IMG/VR virus record: IMGVR_UViG_3300017996_000024
Coordinates: 1 to 20,253 of that record
DNA length: 20,253 bases
Origin: a virus
Reading direction: 5' to 3' (one strand)
Each line of letters opens with the position of its first letter. Positions within the stretch are counted from its first letter, which is position 1. This document shows, in pieces, positions 1-7,335 of the stretch. Both the position numbers and the translations under genes were made by a program. Below the pieces are notes generated by a model that had not been told where the DNA came from, did no database searches, and saw only the letters and a list, made by a program, of their open reading frames with translations.

Positions 1-1011
1 GATGCACATAAGCCAACCGAGATTCATTCAGATACCATGCGGCAGAGCGTTATTGATAACTATAATCAAACAATAAAGCCTCGTCCTCGTGGTCCTAATG
101 TACCTATTCTATTTATTGGTCAACGATTGCATGAGCAAGATTTAGCTGGATATCTATTATCTGGCGCTGATGGCTATGATTGGAAGTCAGTTGTATTAAA
201 AGCTAGGGATGAGGCAGGTAATGCACTATATCCTGAGGTTCATAACCTAGCATTCTTGGACCGTGAAGAATCTTTTAATATTTACACGTTTCATTCTCAA
301 TATCAGCAAGACCCACAGCCCAGTGGTGGCGGTATATTTAAGCCAGAATGGTTACACATACATGATATGGAGCCACCTAACATCGTTAGGACTTTCGTTA
401 CGATTGACTCAGCTGAAACAGACAAATCTTACAATGATGCTACAGTATTCAGCTTCTGGGGCCTGCACAAGATTAAATACGGAATGGTTGATACAGGAGT
501 ATGGGGTCTACATTGGATTGACTGTAGAGAAATACGCGTTGAACCAAAGGACCTGGAGCCACAGTTTTTTTCCTTTTATATGCAATGCATGGGCCATAGT
601 GTGAAACCTGACACAGTATGTATTGAGAAGAAAAGCACAGGCACCACACTGATATCAACGCTTAAACAAGCTCAAGGTTGGCGAATATTAGAAGTTGAGC
701 GTAATAGGCAGAATGGTCGCTCAGTGAGCAAGATTGATAGATTGCTTGAATGCCAGCCTTATTTAGCCTCTCGCCGAATCTCTTTTACCCGTGGTGCTAT
801 GCATCTTGATATGTGTAAAGAACACTTACGCAAGATAACTGCAAATGGCACTCATTCTTTTGATGATATAGCTGACACAATGCAGACAGCTATCCAATGT
901 TCTTTGATAGAAGGTACGCTTCTACCTTATGACAATCAGAAAGAAAATGAAGTCATGGACGCCTTAGCGCAATCCTTTAGCCATACCCAACAAATGCGAG
1001 CAAACCGATGA
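1..1011 (+). CDS. Terminase large subunit, C-terminal part (5' end outside window)
   Basis: This is the DNA-packaging motor subunit that cuts concatemeric phage DNA and drives it into the procapsid. The frame is open from base 1, so the gene is truncated at its 5' end by the window; the ATG at 37 is an internal Met. Residues below are counted from that Met. The segment PILFIGQRLHEQDL (about 23-36) resembles the end of the ATPase domain. SQYQQDP (87-93) and GGGIFKPEW (97-105) form the typical linker before the nuclease. The RNase H-like nuclease carries acidic residues in TIDSAE (D124), CIEKKS (E197) and HSFDDIAD (D276, D280). The Walker motifs must lie upstream. The stop overlaps the portal start as ATGA, which suggests coupled translation. 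The identity is firm from the linker and nuclease motifs and from the adjacent portal gene. Confidence 0.95.
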   Translation, partial: DAHKPTEIHSDTMRQSVIDNYNQTIKPRPRGPNVPILFIGQRLHEQDLAGYLLSGADGYDWKSVVLKARDEAGNALYPEVHNLAFLDREESFNIYTFHSQYQQDPQPSGGGIFKPEWLHIHDMEPPNIVRTFVTIDSAETDKSYNDATVFSFWGLHKIKYGMVDTGVWGLHWIDCREIRVEPKDLEPQFFSFYMQCMGHSVKPDTVCIEKKSTGTTLISTLKQAQGWRILEVERNRQNGRSVSKIDRLLECQPYLASRRISFTRGAMHLDMCKEHLRKITANGTHSFDDIADTMQTAIQCSLIEGTLLPYDNQKENEVMDALAQSFSHTQQMRANR

Positions 1012-3179
1012 CCATCGCTAAAAAACATAGTGAACAACTTAAACGAATCAAAGAAAATGTGAGCAATTCTTACAATTCTCAGCGTCATAATCGTGACAGA
1101 TTCAATGAGTTTCGTAGATTTGTATTTGTTACCACGCTTAATGATAATGATTTGTCATATCTAAAGACTGTGCAAAAACCGCAATTAGAGTTCAATACAT
1201 TAGAGGCTTATGTGAGCCGTTTAGTAGGTGAGTTCACTAAGCATGATATTGGTATTCTAGCTGTAGGCAAAGACAATGTTCCTGTTGATACGCAACAAGT
1301 GAATGCTATTGAAGGTTTGATACGTAACTGTTTCTACGAAGCTGAAGAGCAGAGCATGCAGCGTGAGTTATTTAAGGATTGCTTAACTGGTGGTTATAGT
1401 TGCATGAAAGTGTACACGGATTATGAGCACGATCGCAGCATGCAATTAAAGATATTTAGTCGGCGTGTCTATGACCCAACAATGATAGGGTTTGACCCAT
1501 TGGCTATCGAAGCAGACAAAGGCGATGGCGAATATTTCTTTGAGTTAATACCTATGCGCAAAGAAGTATTCGAGCAAGAACACCCTGAAATTAGCACCAA
1601 GAATATAAAGTTTAAGCGCGCATTAGAAGACATTGATACTTCAAATAACTTTGGTCCATTCAATTGGAGCTATGAGACTAAAACCGAAAAGGTCTTATTA
1701 TTATGTGATTATTACGAGAAAAAGCATAAGAAAGGAACGCTTGTAGAGTTATCTACAGGCGAAATAATGATGAAAGATGAATATAATAAATTCGTCAAAG
1801 ACTGGGAATTAATGGGCATTAATGAACAGGTACCCGCTATTGTCCGTGAACGTCCTACAACTGTGACCACTATTGAGCGCTATAAAGTAATCGAAACCGA
1901 AGTATTAAGCCATGAAAAGACTGAATTATTAAGTTTCCCTTATGTGTTCATTGAAGGTAGCGGTATGATGGTCAAAGATAATAATAGTCATGGAGCACGT
2001 TACTTCACAAGGCCTTATGTCTTTAATGCAATAGGCGCACAGAAATTAAAGAACTTTGCTGGTCAATCTCTTGCAAATGAAATAGAAAATATGGTGATGC
2101 ACAAATTTATAGTCGCCAAAGATTCAATACCGCCCGCTTATAAAGATGCTTATATTAATGTTCAACAAGCTAGTGTGTTGGTATTTAATGCATTTAAAAA
2201 CGATAATCCCGATATTCCATTACCACCACCACGCGAAGTACAAAGACCACCGATACCGCCAGAGTTATTACAAACATTTGATATGTGCGACCAGTTAACA
2301 CAAGTTATATTAGGTAATCATGATAGCTCTATTGCTAAGATGACTGAGCGTCAATCTTCTGGTATTGCTATTCAGACAGCGGTTTCTTTAAGTAATTCGG
2401 CTGCTATGCCTTTTGTTGATAACTTTATATCTGGCATACGCTCATGGGCACATAAGGTTGTAGAGCTTGGGCCGCTGGTGCATGGTGAAGAAGATCGTGT
2501 TCATTCTATGGCTATAACGAATGGTCGCGGCAAGCGTGAGTATGTTGATGTTGGCGCCGGTGGTGTATCGATGGATTACGATCCGAGAAATCTCGACGTT
2601 AAGATTACTGCAGGTGCCAGCTTTAACATGGAACAAGAGAAAGCTCTTCAATATATTAAAGAACTTATGTCTATCTCTCCTGAAATCAATGAGTTTGTTA
2701 ATACTAATGGTTTAGACCTATTGTTAGATAACATCCAAATGCGTGGCATAGATGAATTCAAAGAGCGGGCAGAGCAATTTATGCAGCAAAAAGCGGAAGC
2801 TATGCAACAACAAGCTGCACAAGGTGGACCTCCTAATATTGACCAAATGAAGATTGATAGCGCTAATGCAAAAGTTGCTCAAGATACTGAAATAGCATAT
2901 GCTAAGCTGGCTACAGAAGAGCGTAAAAACCGCACCGAAACCTTATTAGAGCTAGCTAAGATTGGTGTAGACAAAGACCAACAAAGAATAGAAAAAGCTA
3001 AATTATTAGCTGAAATGAATCTAGCTGGCTTTGATGTTGCGCTGAAACTAGATGAATCACAGCAAGCCAAAGTGCGTGATTATATTGAGACTCAGTTTAA
3101 AGCTGGTGCAGCTGAACAAGAGCGCATTGATAGTGAATTTGCACGGACTACAAAGGAGATAGCGAAAAATGAAGATTAG
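1008..3179 (+). CDS. Portal protein (P22 gp1-like)
   Basis: This protein forms the dodecameric ring at one capsid vertex through which DNA enters and leaves and to which the tail attaches. It has 723 residues, close to the P22 portal (725). The N-terminal half has the P22-type pattern: an early YxxxxxPQLEFNTLEAYVSRLVGEF-like helix, then VYTDYEHDRSMQ and a YDPTMIGFDPLA wing segment. A Pro-rich loop (PLPPPREVQRPPIPPEL, around residues 405-421) is followed by the TERQSSGIAIQT crown-side segment. The last 130 residues are a long Ala/Gln/Lys/Glu-rich helix, as expected for the P22 C-terminal barrel. It starts with ATG overlapping the terminase stop (ATGA). Its 3' end overlaps the next small gene by 11 bases. 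The assignment rests on length, position and fold pattern. Confidence 0.93.
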   Translation: MTIAKKHSEQLKRIKENVSNSYNSQRHNRDRFNEFRRFVFVTTLNDNDLSYLKTVQKPQLEFNTLEAYVSRLVGEFTKHDIGILAVGKDNVPVDTQQVNAIEGLIRNCFYEAEEQSMQRELFKDCLTGGYSCMKVYTDYEHDRSMQLKIFSRRVYDPTMIGFDPLAIEADKGDGEYFFELIPMRKEVFEQEHPEISTKNIKFKRALEDIDTSNNFGPFNWSYETKTEKVLLLCDYYEKKHKKGTLVELSTGEIMMKDEYNKFVKDWELMGINEQVPAIVRERPTTVTTIERYKVIETEVLSHEKTELLSFPYVFIEGSGMMVKDNNSHGARYFTRPYVFNAIGAQKLKNFAGQSLANEIENMVMHKFIVAKDSIPPAYKDAYINVQQASVLVFNAFKNDNPDIPLPPPREVQRPPIPPELLQTFDMCDQLTQVILGNHDSSIAKMTERQSSGIAIQTAVSLSNSAAMPFVDNFISGIRSWAHKVVELGPLVHGEEDRVHSMAITNGRGKREYVDVGAGGVSMDYDPRNLDVKITAGASFNMEQEKALQYIKELMSISPEINEFVNTNGLDLLLDNIQMRGIDEFKERAEQFMQQKAEAMQQQAAQGGPPNIDQMKIDSANAKVAQDTEIAYAKLATEERKNRTETLLELAKIGVDKDQQRIEKAKLLAEMNLAGFDVALKLDESQQAKVRDYIETQFKAGAAEQERIDSEFARTTKEIAKNED

Positions 3180-3366
3180 AGGTCAAATCCAAAGAAGCGC
3201 TGAGATTTCAAGACTACAAAATTTAGTGTCTACCTTAAGCCCAGAAAAGGGAAAGCACCCAAGATTTAAGATATTATTTGATAAAGCATGCGCCAAACTT
3301 AAAAAGTTATTAAAAAGGCATAATAGAAAAGAAACGCGTCGTAGCTTAATAAGAAATCAAAAATGA
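3169..3366 (+). CDS. Small basic protein, unknown function (65 aa)
   Basis: The function is not recognised. The product is strongly basic, with many Lys and Arg residues, especially a KLKKLLKRHNRKETRR stretch near residues 43-58 that could bind nucleic acid or the acidic portal barrel. No membrane segment or Cys cluster is seen. The ATG lies inside the 3' end of the portal gene, with GGAG at 3155-3158 ten bases upstream. Its stop overlaps the next ATG (ATGA at 3363-3366). The good ribosome site and overlaps on both sides support a real, translationally coupled gene. Confidence 0.7.
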   Translation: MKIRGQIQRSAEISRLQNLVSTLSPEKGKHPRFKILFDKACAKLKKLLKRHNRKETRRSLIRNQK

Positions 3367-3515
3367 AATTGATTAGATATAAAGATTTTGTACAGCTTGA
3401 TGATTCAGTTGAATTACCAATAAATCCAGGGTGCTTTCTTGAATATTTTGAAGATAGCACGCCACCTGAATTTGAGAAAATATTTCAAGAAAATTATTGG
3501 GATTTATTGGCATGA
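3363..3515 (+). CDS. Small acidic protein, unknown function (50 aa)
   Basis: A 50-residue reading frame runs from ATG 3363 to TGA 3515. The product is acidic, with several aromatic residues (for example FLEYFEDS and ENYWDLLA). I recognise no family. The start overlaps the previous stop as ATGA, and the stop overlaps the next start as ATGA, so it sits in an unbroken coupled chain between the portal and the next gene. That architecture, rather than any domain, is the reason to call it. It has no clear Shine-Dalgarno of its own, consistent with reinitiation. Confidence 0.6.
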   Translation: MKLIRYKDFVQLDDSVELPINPGCFLEYFEDSTPPEFEKIFQENYWDLLA

Positions 3516-3703
3516 AGCGCCAAATTCCTAATCGCTTCGGATATAAAATCATTCAAACTCTAGCTGATGATAGAAAATCAAGAAAGATGATTAACTTTAT
3601 TGAGGAATGGGATAAGATTGAGCATCGATGTGATCAACTAATATATGAGCCATATAATCTACGTTCTCCCGCCAGCTTTACACGCTTTAATTTCTTCGAT
3701 TAA
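3512..3703 (+). CDS. Small protein, unknown function (63 aa)
   Basis: The function is not recognised. I chose ATG 3512 (MKRQIPNRFGYK) because it forms an ATGA overlap with the preceding stop; an upstream in-frame TTG at 3497 would add only five residues. The product has a basic N-terminal third, a central IEEWDKIEHRC helix and an aromatic end (FTRFNFFD). It is the last gene of the three-gene chain after the portal and is followed by an AT-rich gap of 70 bases. Confidence 0.6.
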   Translation: MKRQIPNRFGYKIIQTLADDRKSRKMINFIEEWDKIEHRCDQLIYEPYNLRSPASFTRFNFFD

Positions 3704-3729
3704 GCAAACTAAGAAATATCGACTATCAT

Positions 3730-3757
3730 TTAATTAATTATTGCATCTATTAATTAA
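3730..3757. repeat. AT-rich inverted repeat before the 300-aa virion gene
   Basis: TTAATTAAT (3730-3738) and its exact reverse complement ATTAATTAA (3749-3757) flank a 10-base loop and are followed by TTTTATG. It lies just ahead of a GAGG ribosome site (3764-3767) for the gene at 3774. It could be a weak hairpin or part of a promoter, but no convincing -35/-10 pair is visible. The pairing is all A-T and may be chance in such AT-rich DNA. Confidence 0.35.
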
Positions 3758-3773
3758 TTTTATGAGGTATTAA

Positions 3774-4676
3774 ATGGCTTACGTTATCCCAGCTCCTACA
3801 AATTTTTCTACAACTCCTGACGTGTCCTCAACTTATGGCGTGCCTATGGCGTTCATCAGTGGTTTTGAAATGAAGTATGTTAGCAATACAGTATTTACTG
3901 TTAGCTCTGGCAATGCCAATGCTGAAAACAATGGCTCAACTATTCAATATCCATCTGTTAACCCAGGATTGCCAGCAAATATCACTGTTGATATTACTCA
4001 ATTAGCAAGTGCTGGATTAACTCAAGGCAATCAAATATTGCCTGGTACTAGTGGCGTATTCCCTGTTTCTATTGCTAGTTTAGGATTAACCTCATTTACC
4101 ACTTTCGCTGTATATGTTATTAGCGATAGCTCCGGTAGAAATAGTCCGATTGTTGTTGTGGCCACAGGCGATAACTTTATCCCTGGCGTTGCTTCTCCAG
4201 CTAGAGATTATGATTCAATGCGCCGTATTGGTTTTATTACTATTGACGATGCTACCGGCTTTATATTGCCATTCATTCAATCAGGTTCATTTACCGATAG
4301 AGAATATATCTATGCTAATGCTATTCCTGTATTAAGCACTGGTGCTTCACAAACTGTAGCTTTAGTAGATTTGAGCTTAAATGATGCGCCGATTGTTCCA
4401 GGTCCAACTAGTAAAGTTAAGTTACGTTCATTGTGGCTGCCTGCCGCCGCTGCAGATACAAGCTCTTTAACACCTACGGGCTTAACTTCTACTACCTATC
4501 CAGTTGTGTTACAGAATGCTGCTGCATTAGGAGCTCAAGAAAACTTTGAGTTAATCCCTGGTATAGATGGTGCTACGGGTCATGCTGGTATTAATTATAT
4601 CAACAGTGCTGCTGCTGGTGCTTTAAGCTTATGGGTAGTTGGGTTTACTGATAGTTTACGGTTACAAGTGGTTTAA
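3774..4676 (+). CDS. Putative virion structural or decoration protein (300 aa)
   Basis: I do not recognise a named family. The 300-residue product is rich in Ser, Thr, Ala, Gly and Val with short alternating hydrophobic runs, few Cys and no obvious membrane anchor. This is the composition of a beta-structured virion protein such as a capsid decoration or head-fibre protein. Notable stretches are FTTFAVYVISDSSGRNSPIV (about 109-128), DYDSMRRIGFITIDDATGFI and LWVVGFTDSLRLQVV at the C-terminus. ATG 3774 has GAGG seven bases upstream. The gene stands alone between the portal cluster and the reverse-strand cassette, followed by a hairpin at 4698-4721. P22 has no gene here. A structural role is inferred from position and composition only. 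Confidence 0.6.
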   Translation: MAYVIPAPTNFSTTPDVSSTYGVPMAFISGFEMKYVSNTVFTVSSGNANAENNGSTIQYPSVNPGLPANITVDITQLASAGLTQGNQILPGTSGVFPVSIASLGLTSFTTFAVYVISDSSGRNSPIVVVATGDNFIPGVASPARDYDSMRRIGFITIDDATGFILPFIQSGSFTDREYIYANAIPVLSTGASQTVALVDLSLNDAPIVPGPTSKVKLRSLWLPAAAADTSSLTPTGLTSTTYPVVLQNAAALGAQENFELIPGIDGATGHAGINYINSAAAGALSLWVVGFTDSLRLQVV

Positions 4677-4697
4677 TAAAGTAATTTTATTCGAGAT

Positions 4698-4721
4698 TCG
4701 CCTTAATAAAAATTAGGGCGA
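4698..4721. terminator. Hairpin between convergent transcription units
   Basis: TCGCCTTAAT (4698-4707) pairs with ATTAGGGCGA (4712-4721) over ten positions with one T-G wobble, around an AAAA loop. On the + strand it is followed by TTTAATATATT, a weak U tract, so it best serves the 300-aa gene upstream. On the - strand the downstream bases are not T-rich, so termination of the cassette there is less certain. Its place between convergent genes supports the call. Confidence 0.6.
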
Positions 4722-4731
4722 TTTAATATAT

Positions 4732-4804
4732 TGCCGCAAGATGGAATCGAACCACCGACGCCCTGCTCTTCAAGCAAGCGCTCTACCAACTGAGCTATTG
4801 CGGC
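4732..4804 (-). tRNA. tRNA-Phe (anticodon GAA), phage-encoded
   Basis: Read on the - strand, all four arms fold in 73 bases. The acceptor GCCGCAA pairs with TTGCGGC, the D stem is GCTC/GAGC with an AGTTGGTA loop, and the anticodon stem is CTTGC/GCAGG with one T-G wobble. The anticodon loop is TTGAAGA, the variable region is five bases (GCGTC), and the T arm is GGTGG/CCATC with loop TTCGATT. The discriminator is A, and CCA is not encoded. The anticodon is GAA, for Phe. Position 37 is G, whereas bacterial tRNA-Phe normally has A37. The first tRNA base is the G of the TAG stop of the preceding gene, so it should be processed from the cassette mRNA. Confidence 0.95.
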
Positions 4805-5232
4805 TAATTGAATATATTACAGAGTTTAGACCAGAAAGATTGAGCTGGCTCAGGTTCTTTCTTTTTAATCTTATCTAATAATGAAGGTAGATTTTTAAAT
4901 TTATTCTCTTTATTTATTCTTCGAACTTCATTAGATAAATATATAACTTTTTCAATCAATGCTTCATCAGGCTTGGGTGCAAAGTAGGACGATTTACCTT
5001 CTGGATTATCCATAAATCCAACGACAAGAAAATCCATATATCCTGTTTCCACAAACTCTTTTCTTATATCACCATCAGAATATTCATCAGTCATCCAGAT
5101 ACCATTCATGTTCATATAGCCGCGATAAATAGCAACTTTACATTCATATATGACAGGCCTCATTCCAATCATCCAATAAGAATGATTGGAAATTATCACA
5201 TTAGCCTCAGTTAAAAATGTCCATTCACTCAT
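4804..5232 (-). CDS. Unknown cassette protein (142 aa)
   Basis: No family is recognised. The N-terminal two thirds alternate hydrophobic and aromatic residues (FLTEANVIISNHSYWMIGMRP, then VAIYRGYMNMNGIW, GYMDFLVVGFMDNP) and look like a compact beta-rich fold. The last 50 residues are a charged helix (EALIEKVIYLSNEVRRINKENK) followed by a Lys/Glu-rich tail ending SFWSKLCNIFN. The ATG at 5232 has AGGAAAT upstream, overlapping the end of the gene before it. The TAG stop shares its last base with tRNA-Phe. It is the last protein gene of the reverse operon. Confidence 0.7.
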   Translation of the reverse strand: MSEWTFLTEANVIISNHSYWMIGMRPVIYECKVAIYRGYMNMNGIWMTDEYSDGDIRKEFVETGYMDFLVVGFMDNPEGKSSYFAPKPDEALIEKVIYLSNEVRRINKENKFKNLPSLLDKIKKKEPEPAQSFWSKLCNIFN

Positions 5233-5233
5233 T

Positions 5234-5443
5234 TTATTTCCTAAATTTATATCTCTCTGGATTGGTAATACCTAATTGGAATAATTCAAATCTTTGTTGC
5301 TCACTTATCTGTGCAGTTTCCACGCAGCCTAGAGAATAATTAATTGAATCTTCTACGCGGAATAATCCATCTTGTCCCTGCTTCCAATAGGTAATAGGAT
5401 GACAAGGCTTGGTTATATCCATATCAAGTATGGGATCATTCAT
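5234..5443 (-). CDS. Unknown cassette protein (69 aa)
   Basis: The function is not recognised. I placed the start at ATG 5443 (MNDPILDMDITK) because it overlaps the preceding stop as ATGA and has GAGAG upstream; a TTG at 5461 would add six residues. The product contains TYWKQGQDGLFRVED, a polar middle, and the ending QLGITNPERYKFRK. It has two Cys residues but no metal-binding pattern. It lies two bases from the next gene and is clearly in the same operon. Confidence 0.65.
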   Translation of the reverse strand: MNDPILDMDITKPCHPITYWKQGQDGLFRVEDSINYSLGCVETAQISEQQRFELFQLGITNPERYKFRK

Positions 5444-5622
5444 TTTATGTTTCTCTCGCAAATAGTTCCTATTATCCAGAGTATCATTATGGTAAGATAT
5501 AATGTCACTGTAAATATACTAGGCGAAAGCACCAGCCACCAAGACCAGGTGATAACTCCACAAAGCTTTAATACTATAAAAACTATTGTTAATAAATGCC
5601 ACATGCTAATACTTATATTCAT
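5440..5622 (-). CDS. Small two-span membrane protein (60 aa)
   Basis: Two hydrophobic segments (about residues 7-30 and 33-53) joined by a short turn make this an inner-membrane hairpin protein with a charged tail, CERNIK. The segment IVFIVLKLCGVITWSWWLVLSP resembles a small phage membrane family that is often annotated as 'transmembrane fragile-X-F protein', a name that carries no function. ATGA overlaps at both ends tie it to its neighbours. A holin-like role is conceivable from topology. No endolysin is adjacent, though, and the family name gives no support, so I leave the function open. Confidence 0.7.
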   Translation of the reverse strand: MNISISMWHLLTIVFIVLKLCGVITWSWWLVLSPSIFTVTLYLTIMILWIIGTICERNIK

Positions 5623-6014
5623 TTATCATTTTCCATTTTTATAAAATCTACTTCTTCTGAATAATAACCATTGCTTTCCCCATACCATCGGATAGTGACA
5701 CATCCCTTAGCGCTAGATATTTTATAAAAAGTCCAAGTACAAGATTCGTCGATATAACCATCATCAGATTTAGGATTTTCATCATTTGATATTTTTTCGG
5801 CATTAATAATGGTAGAGTTGTGCAAATCGTGTAAATCACCGCATATATCCTCAATAGAAACACTTTCGCAGCAATCTTGCGAATGATACATTTTATAATG
5901 CTCACCAGTAGAGCAAATAAAATCTAATTCTCTATTATCATCCTTAATTATGGCAACTATAGTTTTGCCAATAAGCTCAGATATATTTACGTCTTCACCC
6001 TTATACCACGCCAT
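5619..6014 (-). CDS. DUF7448-like conserved phage protein (131 aa)
   Basis: The sequence matches my memory of a protein family found in many phages and some bacteria (DUF7448), whose function is unknown. Diagnostic parts are ELIGKTIVAI near residue 13, YKMYHSQDCCESVSIEDICGD (about 40-60, with a His and a Cys-Cys pair) and the C-terminal TWTFYKISSAKGCVTIRWYG followed by SNGYYSEEVDF. The fold is probably small and beta-rich. The start has AGAGGTG just upstream, and the gene overlaps the end of the nicotinamide phosphoribosyltransferase gene by 14 bases. Its stop overlaps the next start as ATGA. The conserved HSQDCCE motif could bind a metal or a small ligand, but that is inference. Confidence 0.75.
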   Translation of the reverse strand: MAWYKGEDVNISELIGKTIVAIIKDDNRELDFICSTGEHYKMYHSQDCCESVSIEDICGDLHDLHNSTIINAEKISNDENPKSDDGYIDESCTWTFYKISSAKGCVTIRWYGESNGYYSEEVDFIKMENDK

Positions 6015-7335
6015 TTTTCATCACCTCTTTAATATCCCCCAAACTTTGCTCACGTGTTAATTCACCATTTAGAAAAACTGTTTGCAATCTAGGGTCGTTG
6101 AAGCGTCCCGCCTTAGAATTCTTAAATGGATCGCTTTTAGGTCGCTTTTGAACTGGAGTAGCAACACCATCAATAGTAACCTCTGATGCCTTCATAACGA
6201 TATCGTAAGTAGAGCGAGTGCAATTTTGTAATAATCCTGCACCCATGCCCAGCATAATATTAGACATGCATAATCTAGCGTCAGTAATGCTTTTGCAAAT
6301 TGTGCGTAATGAATTTAAATCTTGAATACCATCACCTTGTAAGACTTTAATATTTTGCGGCAATCTAGAGAAAGTATTGCAATGACCATGCATTGTGCAG
6401 CCAAATTGGCGACGCAATAATTTAAGTATTTCCACAGGTTTTGTATGGATATTTCCGCTATCAGGCCTAAATACGGTAGTACCTGGACGCTCAATAATCA
6501 TTTTCCTAAGCTCGATATCTCCCGCAAGATAATGATTGATGGCCTTAATATCATCGTAAGTATCGATAACAATAGAAAGTGTGGCTTCAGGAGGGCAAAC
6601 AGCAAAAAATCTCTTATAAGCATCTAATTCTCTTTCTCGACCATAAGCCATAGTAACAGAATGCTCGCTAGCCATAACGCTAAAGCCTGATACGGGCGCG
6701 TTATAATAATCCATTAGATACTTAACGCCTTCAATATTGTCAGTACCTTCAAAATTTAATAAATGAGAAGCACCGCCAATTGCAGCAGCCTCATGACATG
6801 TCGCACCACGTGCGCCAAAATCTAGAAGATGGAATGGTGAAACTTCACAACCTGATATATCGCAAAACTCTTTAATGATGCGCTTGGCTTCCATGCTTCT
6901 TGATGCCACTGTAATCGGGTACCAGAGCCTATCCAGCATTGTTTCTAGATATTGAGGCAACCACCAGCATTTTGGGTCGGTGTTCTCTATAGTCATTAGA
7001 GGCGTTCCACGTGGCACTATTGATCCCTCTGGGAGAGCGCGAATATGGATTGGTAAACCACCTTTAAAAACATGTTCCCATCCATCATGATTAAAATAAT
7101 CTTGCCCAAATCCTTGATGAAGTAAATCAATAGCCGAAAGTAAATTTTTAGATCCTGACCACTGTGTTCCACATAGGTATTGCTTCAAAAATCCTTGTAA
7201 CCCAAAGAATAAAACATCATGCGTAGAGCTACCACGTGATTCAATATATGAGTGACAATATTCTGTTTTTTCAGGCCACATAAGATGATGCGTATGTTTG
7301 TAATAATCGGTCATTAAGAGAATATTATTATCCAA
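6001..7335 (-). CDS. nadV: Nicotinamide phosphoribosyltransferase (NAMPT/NadV)
   Basis: It makes NMN from nicotinamide and PRPP, the committed step of the short NAD+ salvage route, in the cytoplasm. At 444 residues it is near bacterial and phage NadV length. Matches to human NAMPT include NILLMTDYYK (4-13; dimer-site Asp10 and Tyr12), FEGTD (Asp199), ASEHS (His225, the catalytic His247 equivalent), FRPDSGN (Arg290, Asp292), QGDG (333-336), GMGAGLLQ (363-370) and the Lys/Arg-rich KRPKSDPFKNSKAGR near 397-411. All key residues seem present. The start appears to be TTG 7335, with GGGGA upstream; ATG 7314 is a less likely alternative because it removes the conserved NILL. It overlaps its neighbours at both ends. 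Confidence 0.95.
   Translation of the reverse strand: MDNNILLMTDYYKHTHHLMWPEKTEYCHSYIESRGSSTHDVLFFGLQGFLKQYLCGTQWSGSKNLLSAIDLLHQGFGQDYFNHDGWEHVFKGGLPIHIRALPEGSIVPRGTPLMTIENTDPKCWWLPQYLETMLDRLWYPITVASRSMEAKRIIKEFCDISGCEVSPFHLLDFGARGATCHEAAAIGGASHLLNFEGTDNIEGVKYLMDYYNAPVSGFSVMASEHSVTMAYGRERELDAYKRFFAVCPPEATLSIVIDTYDDIKAINHYLAGDIELRKMIIERPGTTVFRPDSGNIHTKPVEILKLLRRQFGCTMHGHCNTFSRLPQNIKVLQGDGIQDLNSLRTICKSITDARLCMSNIMLGMGAGLLQNCTRSTYDIVMKASEVTIDGVATPVQKRPKSDPFKNSKAGRFNDPRLQTVFLNGELTREQSLGDIKEVMKNGVV

Noticed and set aside
37-37. ATG 37 as the true start of the terminase gene
   Set aside because: The frame stays open to base 1, and the ATPase domain with Walker motifs is missing, so the Met is internal and the gene is cut by the window.
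4732-4804. tRNA-Phe as a prophage attachment site
   Set aside because: It lies in the middle of virion genes at the end of the accessory operon, with no integrase nearby and no second copy of its 3' end in the window.
5440-5622. Two-span membrane protein as holin
   Set aside because: Topology fits, but no endolysin or spanin is adjacent, and the sequence resembles a widespread membrane family with no known function.
5372-5644. Forward frame across the reverse cassette
   Set aside because: It opposes three overlapping reverse genes with ATGA coupling and has no ribosome site.
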